Shown piece by piece: positions 52,507-59,536 of a DNA stretch of 59,536 nucleotides. Made by a program: the position numbers and the translations under genes. Each line of letters starts with the position of its first letter. Within the stretch, counting starts at the first letter, position 1. This DNA comes from Alphaproteobacteria bacterium HGW-Alphaproteobacteria-14. Lineage in GTDB: Bacteria; Pseudomonadota; Alphaproteobacteria; Sphingomonadales; Sphingomonadaceae. The notes under the pieces are model-generated. The model did not search any database. It had not been told where the DNA came from and saw only the letters and a program-made list of their open reading frames with translations. Location of the stretch: contig PHEL01000035.1 in NCBI GenBank assembly GCA_002842925.1, positions 1 through 59,536 of the forward strand, in the 5' to 3' direction.

Positions 52507-53883
52507 ATGGCTGAAACCGGTCCCGAAATAGCCCGCATTGCGCAAGGCACCAAGGCTGCGGGCGTGATTCCGCCGGGGCGCATGGCGTTGCTGTTCACGG
52601 TGATGCTGGTAACCGCAGCAGGCAACACCGCGATGCAATCGGTGATGCCGTCAATCGGCACCGCCTTGCAGGTGGACGACGTGTGGATCAGCCTGGCCTA
52701 TAGCTGGTCGGCGCTGCTTTGGGTGGTGTGTGCGCCGTTCTGGGCGCGGCGATCGGATCGGCGTGGGCGCAAGGCGATGATGGCGCTGGGGCTGGTCGGG
52801 TTCATCGTGTCGATGCTCTTATGCGGGTTGGCGCTCTATGCCGGTCTGTCGGGCTGGCTGACGGCGGTGTCGGCGCTGATCGCCTTTGCGGCTGCGCGCA
52901 GCCTGTATGGCGGGTTCGGCAGCGCCGCGCCGCCAGCGGTGCAGGCCTATGTCGCATCGCGCACGCCGCGTTCCGAACGCACGCAGGCATTGTCGCTGAT
53001 CGCATCCAGTTTTGGGCTGGGCACGGTGATTGGCCCGGCGCTGGCCCCGCTGATGGTAATGCCGCTGCTGGGGTTCGGGCTGACCGGCCCGTTCGTCTGG
53101 TTCGCGGTGATCGGAATGGCGGCGCTGGTGTTGCTGCGCTGGCGCCTGCCTGATGATGAGCCGCAATTTGCAGCGCGCGGGCTGGCCGCCACCTATTCGA
53201 GCGGATCGGGCGCACCGAGCGACCCGCAGGCCGCGCTCGACCCTGAGGAGGAGGCCGCAAGGATGGGCGAGCCGCCGCGCCTGAGATGGCTTGATGCGCG
53301 ACTGCGCCCGTGGGTCATCGCGGGCTTAGTCGGCGGTCATGCGCAGGCGATGGTACTGGGGATTTCGGGCTTTCTGGTGCTCGACCGGCTGGGGCTGCGC
53401 GATACGCCGACCGAGGGGGCCGGGCCGGTGGGGTTGGTGTTGATGAGCGGGGCAATTGCCACGCTGCTGGCGCAATGGGGACTGATCCCGCGCTTCAACC
53501 TCGGCCCGCGCGCGGCGACCTTGTGGGGGATCGCAACGGCGGCGCTGGGCACAGTGATCCTTGGCGTGGCGGGCGATCTGCACACGATTGCGCTGGGCTA
53601 TGCGATTGCATCGCTGGGCTTTGGGCTGTTCCGGCCCGGCACCACGGCAGGCACATCGCTGGCGGTAACCCGCGCCGAACAGGGGCAGGCTTCGGGCATC
53701 GTCGCATCACTGGCGGGGGCGAGCTACATTTACGCCCCGGCGCTGGGCGTATGGCTTTATGGCCATTCGGACTGGCTGGGGTTTGGCCTGATCGTGGCAC
53801 TGTGCGCTGCGGTGCTTGCGCATGGCTGGTTCACCTTGCAGGCCGATGCTTCCCTGACTGCCGAACGCGAGACGTTTGAATAA
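52507..53883 (+). CDS. major facilitator superfamily transporter
   Basis: A 458-residue MFS protein with twelve predicted helices and motif A-like FWARRSDRRGRKAMM between helices 2 and 3. A cytosolic loop of about 50 residues separates the halves. The family resemblance is to drug/tetracycline-type exporters; substrate unknown. Confidence 0.9.
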   Translation: MAETGPEIARIAQGTKAAGVIPPGRMALLFTVMLVTAAGNTAMQSVMPSIGTALQVDDVWISLAYSWSALLWVVCAPFWARRSDRRGRKAMMALGLVGFIVSMLLCGLALYAGLSGWLTAVSALIAFAAARSLYGGFGSAAPPAVQAYVASRTPRSERTQALSLIASSFGLGTVIGPALAPLMVMPLLGFGLTGPFVWFAVIGMAALVLLRWRLPDDEPQFAARGLAATYSSGSGAPSDPQAALDPEEEAARMGEPPRLRWLDARLRPWVIAGLVGGHAQAMVLGISGFLVLDRLGLRDTPTEGAGPVGLVLMSGAIATLLAQWGLIPRFNLGPRAATLWGIATAALGTVILGVAGDLHTIALGYAIASLGFGLFRPGTTAGTSLAVTRAEQGQASGIVASLAGASYIYAPALGVWLYGHSDWLGFGLIVALCAAVLAHGWFTLQADASLTAERETFE

Positions 53884-53901
53884 GCGCCTTGCGCGGGCGG
53901 T

Positions 53902-54246
53902 CTACAATATCTCCAGAACCACATCCTGCGGTCGGCACAGCCGCACACCCTTTTCGGTTTCAACCAAGGGGCGTTCGATCAGGATCGGATCGGCCACCAT
54001 CGCCGCGAGCACGGTCGCATCATCGGCTTCGGGCAACCCGCGATCCACCGCATTGGTGCCGCGCAGTCGCAGGCCTTGCTGCGGCGTGATCCCGGCATCG
54101 CGATAAAGCTGCGCGAGCTTTTGCACGCTTGGCGGATGGCTGAGATACTCCACCACCGTCACTTCGACCTGGCTAAGGTTATCAAGGATTGCCAGGGTCT
54201 TGCGCGATGTTCCGCAAGCCGGATTATGCCAGATTGTCGCCTTCAT
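53902..54246 (-). CDS. ArsC-family arsenate reductase (glutaredoxin type)
   Basis: A 114-residue thioredoxin-fold protein with nucleophile C11 in HNPACGTSRKT and the LRGTNAV and PILIERPLVE segments of ArsC. It reduces arsenate using glutathione and glutaredoxin. No arsB or arsR is nearby, so it may be a general ArsC/Spx-like reductase. The ATG at 54246 is preferred to one at 54291, which adds 15 unlikely residues. Confidence 0.85.
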   Translation of the reverse strand: MKATIWHNPACGTSRKTLAILDNLSQVEVTVVEYLSHPPSVQKLAQLYRDAGITPQQGLRLRGTNAVDRGLPEADDATVLAAMVADPILIERPLVETEKGVRLCRPQDVVLEIL

Positions 54247-54311
54247 TTCGGTATGCCTCCTGCTGCGCGCACTGCGAGAACCTACGTTCAAAGCGGCACA
54301 AATGCTACAGT

Positions 54312-54325
54312 TTGATGATTATCAA
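54312..54325. promoter_or_regulatory. possible Fur-type iron box
   Basis: TTGAT-GATT-ATCAA, a perfect 5-bp dyad with the TGAT/ATCA arms of Fur boxes, 73 bp before the siderophore receptor ATG. Confidence 0.45.
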
Positions 54326-54398
54326 TCGCAGTTCTGTTTTCCGGTTGTAATTGCGAATAAGTTGCAATAGCCAGCCGATGACCACGGAAAGGCACTCA

Positions 54399-56561
54399 AT
54401 GATTCACTCCTTCGCGCGCGCCACCCTGCTGCTGGGCTGCGCCAGTATCGCATTACCCGCTTTGGCCGAAACCGCACCCGAAGCAGCCGCTGTGGCTGAC
54501 GTAAGCGCCGCTGATGATGCCGGAGACCGTAGCCCAAACATCATCGTTACTGGCGGCGTTCTTTATAACAATCAGCTGAACGCGCTGAAAACGCCAACCC
54601 CTATCATCGACGTGCCGCAATCGCTTTCGATCACTACCGCCGATCAGATCGTGCGACAGGGCTTCGACAGCATCGGCGATATTGTGCTCTATACCCCCGG
54701 CGTCACCAACTCGCAGGGCGAAGGCCACCGCGATTCGGTGGTGTTTCGCGGGGTGCGTTCGACCGCAGGGTTTTTCGTCGACGGGGTGCGCGATGATGTG
54801 GAATATTATCGCGGGCTCTATAACCTTGAACAGGTCGAAATCCTGCGCGGCCCCAACGCACTGCTGTTCGGGCGCGGCGGCACCGGGGGTATCCTCAACC
54901 GCGTGACCAAGAAAGGGGTGGTGGGCGAAACTTTCACCGGATACCGCGCTGCGGTCGATACTTTCGGCGCTAACGACATCTGGGCCGATCTCAACCTTGC
55001 AACCGGCGACAATTCGGCGCTGCGCATCAACGCTGCCTACGAAAATCTCAACAACCACCGCGACCTGTTCGATGGTGAACAGATCAGCGTAAACCCGGTT
55101 TTCCGCACCGAATTTGGCACGGCAACCACGATCGACCTGTCTTACGAATATGTCGATCACGATCGCTTCATCGATCGCGGCATCCCCAGCGATGACAGCG
55201 GCAATCCGGCGCGCGCGCTGCGGCGCATCACTTTCGGCGATGCGGAAAACAACTTCACCACGTTCCGCGCCCATGTGCTGCGCGCCGCAGTGCAGCACAC
55301 CTTTTCGGATAGCCTCAAGGGCAACCTTACCGCGTCGTGGGGCGATTACGACAAGGCTTATTCGAACTTCTTCCCGGTCGGCTACAATCCGGCGACCAAT
55401 GTGGTGGCGATTGATGGTTATATCGACACCAACCAGCGACAGAACCTGGTGCTGTCGGGCAACCTGATCAGCGAGTTTGAAACCAGCGGGATCGGCCACA
55501 CGCTGATTGTGGGCGGCGAATTCATCGATACCAGCAACAACAACGATCGGTTCAACGCGGTGTTTGATACTGCTGTTGCCGATGGCCGCCGCGCGGATGT
55601 GGAGTTCTTTTCAGCGACGCGCCCGTTTACCCTGCGCGGCAACACCGGGACGCTGGCTGACGGTCGCGCCACCAATGTCGCGTTCAGCGCGCTCAATGAT
55701 GATACCGAGGCTGATGTTACGGTTTATTCGGCCTATCTTCAGGATGAGATCAAGCTGGCCGACTGGCTGCGGGTGGTGATTGGCGCGCGGTTTGATTCGT
55801 TCAAGATCACCGTGCTCGATAATCGCAATGGCGCGGTGCGCACCCGCAAGGACGACAAGGTCAGCCCGCGCCTCGGCCTGATCATCAAACCGCAGCCGAA
55901 CCTGTCAATCTACACCAGCTATTCCGAAACCTTTCTGCCGCGTTCGGGCGAACAGTTTGCTGACATCAACCCGCCCAATGATGCGCTGGATCCGGACACC
56001 TACTCCAACCTCGAAGCGGGGGTGAAGTGGGACATCCGCCCCGGCCTCGCGCTGACCGGCGCGGTGTTCGAGATCGAGCAAAGCTCGCCGCAGGTGGCGG
56101 ATAGCAATCCCGATACGCTCGACGTGATCGATTCCAGAATCCGCGGGTTCGAAGCGCAATTGCAAGGGCAAATTGCCGATGGCTGGTTCCTGACGACCGG
56201 TTATTCCTATCTCGATGGCAAACAGCAGAGCCGCACTGGCCCGACCAATCTGCGCTTGCGCGAATTGCCTGAACACATGTTTTCGATCTGGAACAATTTT
56301 CAGGCGACTGACCGGATTGGCTTCGGCCTTGGCCTGACTGCGCAGGATGATAGCTTTGCCGATAATGGCAATTTCGCCACCCTGCCCGCCTATGCGCGGG
56401 TCGATGTCGCCGCGTCCTATGACGTAAGTGATAATGTCCGCGTGCAGGTGAACATCGAAAACCTGTTCGACGAACTCTATTTCCCCAACGCCCATTCAGC
56501 GAACGAGGTGACCGTGGGCGCGCCGTTCAATGCGCGGTTCACGATCACGGGGCGGTTCTGA
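54399..56561 (+). CDS. TonB-dependent siderophore receptor (Fiu/FhuA type)
   Basis: A 720-residue receptor: signal peptide ending ALAETA (about 23 residues), plug with VDVPQSLS-like IDVPQSLSITT, FVDGVRDDVEYYRGLYNLEQ, EILRGPNALLFGRGGTGGIL, then a barrel ending FNARFTITGRF. This pattern is that of catecholate/hydroxamate siderophore receptors. GGAAAGG precedes the ATG. The Fur-like dyad upstream suggests iron control. Confidence 0.93.
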   Translation: MIHSFARATLLLGCASIALPALAETAPEAAAVADVSAADDAGDRSPNIIVTGGVLYNNQLNALKTPTPIIDVPQSLSITTADQIVRQGFDSIGDIVLYTPGVTNSQGEGHRDSVVFRGVRSTAGFFVDGVRDDVEYYRGLYNLEQVEILRGPNALLFGRGGTGGILNRVTKKGVVGETFTGYRAAVDTFGANDIWADLNLATGDNSALRINAAYENLNNHRDLFDGEQISVNPVFRTEFGTATTIDLSYEYVDHDRFIDRGIPSDDSGNPARALRRITFGDAENNFTTFRAHVLRAAVQHTFSDSLKGNLTASWGDYDKAYSNFFPVGYNPATNVVAIDGYIDTNQRQNLVLSGNLISEFETSGIGHTLIVGGEFIDTSNNNDRFNAVFDTAVADGRRADVEFFSATRPFTLRGNTGTLADGRATNVAFSALNDDTEADVTVYSAYLQDEIKLADWLRVVIGARFDSFKITVLDNRNGAVRTRKDDKVSPRLGLIIKPQPNLSIYTSYSETFLPRSGEQFADINPPNDALDPDTYSNLEAGVKWDIRPGLALTGAVFEIEQSSPQVADSNPDTLDVIDSRIRGFEAQLQGQIADGWFLTTGYSYLDGKQQSRTGPTNLRLRELPEHMFSIWNNFQATDRIGFGLGLTAQDDSFADNGNFATLPAYARVDVAASYDVSDNVRVQVNIENLFDELYFPNAHSANEVTVGAPFNARFTITGRF

Positions 56562-56564
56562 TGG

Positions 56565-57122
56565 TTATTCTGACTTCACAACACGCAGTGCCGGGACGGC
56601 CTTCGCCGCATCTTCGGCGCTGATGCCGGGGGCGGGCGCGGCGCTGATGCTTTCGCGGCGCTGCGCCACCCGCCCGGCCTGCTCGACCGCGCGGATCAGC
56701 CGCGGATAGACCCCGCAGCGGCAGATATTGGGGATCGCGGCTTCGATATCCTCGCGCGTGGGCGCAGGGTTACGCTGGAGCAGCGCGGCGGCTGAGATGA
56801 CGATCCCCGGCGTGCAATATCCGCACTGAATCGCGGCCTGCGCCACCATCGCCTGTTGCACCGGATGCGACCGGTCAGCCGACAGCCCTTCGATCGTGGT
56901 TATGATCCGCCCCTCGGCCTCGGCCAGTGTGATCCTGCATGATCGCAGCGCCACCCCGTCGACCAGCACCATGCAAGCCCCGCCGCAGTCCCCGCCGCCG
57001 CCAGAGCCGCCACACGCCTTGGTGCCTGTAAGGTTCATCGCCTCGCGCAGGGCGAACAATAGCGGCATCCGGGGATCAAGGTCGAACTCGATCGGCCGTT
57101 CGTTGACGGTCATGCGCGGCAT
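56565..57122 (-). CDS. [2Fe-2S] subunit of a xanthine-oxidase-family enzyme, atypical
   Basis: A 185-residue small subunit like IorA/CoxS. The C-terminal cluster is normal (C100, C103 in QCGYCTPG; C134, C136 in ICRCG). The N-terminal plant-type cluster is altered: a Gly-rich insertion gives C37-x8-C46-x3-C50 instead of C-x4-C-x2-C, with C62 downstream. No molybdopterin or FAD subunit gene is adjacent. It follows the aldolase-like gene by 21 bp. It may serve another dehydrogenase encoded elsewhere. An ATG at 57113 is a possible alternative start. Confidence 0.85.
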   Translation of the reverse strand: MPRMTVNERPIEFDLDPRMPLLFALREAMNLTGTKACGGSGGGGDCGGACMVLVDGVALRSCRITLAEAEGRIITTIEGLSADRSHPVQQAMVAQAAIQCGYCTPGIVISAAALLQRNPAPTREDIEAAIPNICRCGVYPRLIRAVEQAGRVAQRRESISAAPAPGISAEDAAKAVPALRVVKSE

Positions 57123-57143
57123 GGGCGGTTCCTGTGAGGGGGC

Positions 57144-57908
57144 TTACTGGCGCCAGCTATCGTCGATCTTGTCGACCCGGCGCTTCCACGCTTCGAAATC
57201 GAACATCCCGGCCCCGCCCTGCCCGCTCATCACTGCCAAATCGCGCTGGTGCACGTCAACCACGGCCTGCGGGACAAGATTGGGGTTGCCCATACTCAAC
57301 GTCGCCACCTGAATCTCGCACGCGCGTTGCAATGCCCACATTTTCACGAACATTCCCTGGATGGTCTTGTCCATCACCACAGGGCCATGATTGCGCAGCA
57401 TCAAGATGGTATGATTGCCCAGATTCCGCACCAACCGCTCGCCTTCTTCCGCGCGCACGGTGATGCCTTCGAAGTCGTGATAGCCGATCTGGCCTTCGAA
57501 ATTGCAGGCGTAGAAATTGGTCGGCACCAGCCCGTCCTTGTGGCTGGCGACCGCCATGGTCGCGGTGGTGTGGACGTGGCAGATCGCGTCAGCGCGGCTG
57601 CCCAGATGCTTGTGGAAATAGGCGTGCTGGGTGAAGCCCGCCTTGTTCACCATATAGGGCGAACCACCGACATTATTGCCCTCGACATCGATCTTGACGA
57701 GGTTCGATGCGGTGACTTCGCTATACAGCAGCCCGAACGGGTTGATCAGGAAGGTGTCTTCCTCCCCCGGCACCTTCAGCGAAATGTGGTTGTAGATCGA
57801 TTCCGACCAGCCAAGGTGATCGAAGATACGATAACACGCCGCCAGATCCAGCCGCGCCTGCCATTCTTCCTTGCTGCATTCGATACCGGGTTTGAGCTGG
57901 GTCGCCAT
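57144..57908 (-). CDS. class II aldolase/adducin-family protein
   Basis: A 254-residue protein with the zinc-binding motif CHVHTTATMAV and LRNHGPVVM typical of class II aldolases (fuculose-1-phosphate aldolase fold). Many catabolic members are decarboxylases or dehydratases rather than aldolases; substrate unknown. The start MATQLKPG at 57908 is preferred to the ATG two codons earlier. It is cotranscribed with the Fe-S subunit gene. Confidence 0.88.
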   Translation of the reverse strand: MATQLKPGIECSKEEWQARLDLAACYRIFDHLGWSESIYNHISLKVPGEEDTFLINPFGLLYSEVTASNLVKIDVEGNNVGGSPYMVNKAGFTQHAYFHKHLGSRADAICHVHTTATMAVASHKDGLVPTNFYACNFEGQIGYHDFEGITVRAEEGERLVRNLGNHTILMLRNHGPVVMDKTIQGMFVKMWALQRACEIQVATLSMGNPNLVPQAVVDVHQRDLAVMSGQGGAGMFDFEAWKRRVDKIDDSWRQ

Positions 57909-58001
57909 GTGCAATTCCTCTCGGTCTGTCCTCAGGATTTGCTATCGCACGCACAGGGAATGCTTTGCAAGCTGCCTGCACCACGGCTACGCCCGGCGGC
58001 A

Positions 58002-59381
58002 ATGGACGCGCCCGGATCACCTTCTGCAAAACTGATCAGCGGCAGCATCCCGGGCCACCTTGTCAGCCAGACCATGCCGATGGTGATCGGGGTGGCAGCG
58101 ATCATGTCGATCGGGATTGTGGACGCTTTTTTCATCGGCCAGTTGGGCCGCGATGCTTTGGCGGCGATATCGTTCATCTTTCCGGTCTCGGTCGCGATCA
58201 CGTCGCTCGGCGTCGGGATCATGGTGGGGATCAATTCGGTGGTCGCCCGCGCCTTGGGCGAAGGGGATCATGAACGGGCCGCCCGGCGCGCCAATTTCGG
58301 GATCGTGTTTGCGGCAGGCTGCGGCGCGTTGATGGGGGCCGCGCTGTGGCTGCTGATCGACCCGATCTTTGCCGCGATGAATGCGCCTGCGCATCTGATG
58401 CCGCTGATCCGCGCCTATATGCAGCCCTATGCGATGGGCTTTCCGCTGATGCTGATCATCATGGGTTTCAACGGCGTGCTGCGCGGACAGGGGGAGGCGC
58501 GGCGGACGAGCACGATCAGCATCGCCTATGCCGCCGCCAACTGGGTGCTCGATCCGTTGCTGATTACCGGCGTGCCGGGACTTTTTGGCGGATTCGACGG
58601 ATTCGGCATGGCAGGCGCGGCCTATGCTTCGGTGATCGGTTGGGGAATCGGAGTGGGGGTTGCCTTGTGGCTGATCCGTAACACCGCGCTGCCGCTCAGC
58701 CTGGCGCTGGTGAGGGAATGCCGGCTGATTGAATCGGCGAAGGCAATTATCAAGGTCGCACTGCCCGCAGCATTCTCGAACGCGATCAATCCATTGGGCC
58801 TTTCGATCCTGACCGCGCTGGCGGCGCTGGAGGGCGAGGCGGCGGTTGCCGGGTTCGGCGCGGCGGGGCGGCTGCAAAGCTTCGTGATCGTCCCGCTGCT
58901 CGGATTGTCGGGCGCGATTGGCGGGATCGTCGGGCAGAACTGGGGCGCAGGCCGGATTGACCGGGCGCGCGAGGCGGCGCTGTGGGCGGCAGGATTCTGT
59001 GTGCTGTGGGGGCTGGTGGTGGCGATTGCGATGGTCTTTGCGGGCGAACAGTTTGCCCGCCTTTTCACCGATGATCCGGCGGTTATCGCGGAGTTTGCGC
59101 TCTATCTGGAAATCGCGGCATGGGGCTATGCCGGGTTCGGCCTGCTGATCGTTGGCAATGGCATCATGAACGCAGTCGACAGGGCGACTTTCGCGCTGGT
59201 GCAATCGGTGGCGCGGGTGTTTCTGGTGATGCTGCCAGTGGCGTTGATCATGCAGCCGGGGATGGGCAGCGCGGCGATCTACACCGCTGAACTCGCCGCC
59301 AATCTGTTCGGCGCGGTGTCTGCGGTGCTGATCGTTCGTTACATCTTCATGCAGCGCGCCCCGGCATGGGCGGCGCGCTAG
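58002..59381 (+). CDS. MATE-family efflux transporter
   Basis: A 459-residue protein with twelve hydrophobic helices in two halves (VIGVAAIMSIGIVDAFFIGQ; AAGRLQSFVIVPLLGLSGAI). It is a Na+ or H+ coupled multidrug exporter. The start at 58002 (MDAPGSPSAKL) gives the normal length; the long open frame from 57249 runs antisense through the aldolase gene and is rejected. Confidence 0.92.
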   Translation: MDAPGSPSAKLISGSIPGHLVSQTMPMVIGVAAIMSIGIVDAFFIGQLGRDALAAISFIFPVSVAITSLGVGIMVGINSVVARALGEGDHERAARRANFGIVFAAGCGALMGAALWLLIDPIFAAMNAPAHLMPLIRAYMQPYAMGFPLMLIIMGFNGVLRGQGEARRTSTISIAYAAANWVLDPLLITGVPGLFGGFDGFGMAGAAYASVIGWGIGVGVALWLIRNTALPLSLALVRECRLIESAKAIIKVALPAAFSNAINPLGLSILTALAALEGEAAVAGFGAAGRLQSFVIVPLLGLSGAIGGIVGQNWGAGRIDRAREAALWAAGFCVLWGLVVAIAMVFAGEQFARLFTDDPAVIAEFALYLEIAAWGYAGFGLLIVGNGIMNAVDRATFALVQSVARVFLVMLPVALIMQPGMGSAAIYTAELAANLFGAVSAVLIVRYIFMQRAPAWAAR

Positions 59382-59440
59382 GCCATTATTAACCAACTCT
59401 GCGCATAGAGTGTCCTGAAAGACAAAAGGGCGCATAGTGC

Positions 59441-59536
59441 ATGGATGATCTGCTGGCGGAATTCATCGCCGAGACTCGTGAAATGCTGGAGGCTTCAAGC
59501 GGCGAAATCGTCGCTTGGGAGGCCGATCCGGCCGAT
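59441..59536 (+). CDS. CheA-like chemotaxis kinase, N-terminal start only
   Basis: The last 32 codons (MDDLLAEFIAETREMLEASS...) match the beginning of the Hpt domain of CheA-type histidine kinases. The phosphorylated His and kinase domain lie beyond the window. It could also be a stand-alone Hpt protein. Confidence 0.6.
   Translation, partial: MDDLLAEFIAETREMLEASSGEIVAWEADPAD

Noticed and set aside
57249-58001. N-terminal extension of the MATE transporter
   Set aside because: It runs antisense through the aldolase-like gene and makes the protein some 250 residues too long.

Overview
The window looks like chromosomal DNA of a GC-rich alphaproteobacterium of the Sphingomonadales (Erythrobacteraceae/Novosphingobium type). 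The evidence is the set and order of housekeeping genes, two sphingomonad-style TonB receptors, an RcdA-like DUF1465 protein, a CYP153 monooxygenase and the frequent 4-base ATGA gene overlaps. The assignment is inference from protein style; no rRNA or marker comparison was possible.

Layout. (1) 1-9601, minus strand: a tightly coupled catabolic operon behind a GntR/FCD regulator. It holds a nitronate-monooxygenase-like flavoprotein, an Ltp2-like thiolase/aldolase, a DUF35 OB-fold partner, two acyl-CoA dehydrogenases, an acyl-CoA synthetase, a Baeyer-Villiger monooxygenase and an alpha/beta hydrolase cut by the window edge. (2) 9758-11391, plus strand and divergent: CYP153 P450 and its [2Fe-2S] ferredoxin. 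Together they suggest oxidation of an alkyl or alicyclic substrate to an acid, CoA activation, dehydrogenation, retro-aldol or thiolytic cleavage, and ring opening by Baeyer-Villiger oxidation and hydrolysis. (3) 11560-12738: a VapBC-like PIN/AbrB pair and a dead Tn3-type resolvase. (4) 12797-18070: a complete type II-C CRISPR-Cas9 locus. A tracrRNA is predicted on the minus strand, followed by cas9-cas1-cas2 on the plus strand, a large hairpin, and an array of 10 repeats and 9 spacers. (5) 18164-26521: a plasmid-derived backbone with a decayed HigBA pair, ParA plus a ribbon-helix-helix partner with 8-bp-phased repeat clusters, a MobF relaxase, a mobilisation accessory protein, a candidate oriT region, a RepC-type initiator with a possible antisense RNA, and finally a 3' tRNA fragment that looks like an attachment-site scar. 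(6) 26669-59536: ordinary chromosome, including serS, surE, rimO, tilS, cpoB, ptsP, glpK, nadA, lipB, transporters and the start of a CheA-like gene.

The most notable points are these. The Cas9 locus sits next to, and probably within, a mobilisable integrated plasmid. Its tracrRNA can be read from the sequence, with two GAAA tetraloops. The array carries the same spacer at both ends. The partition module has three clusters of 8-bp-phased repeats resembling omega/ParG-type centromeres. Two chromosomal genes, the essential serS and a small DUF465 gene, each appear to have lost an internal coiled-coil segment with a frameshift; this is either real decay or an assembly problem and should be checked first.
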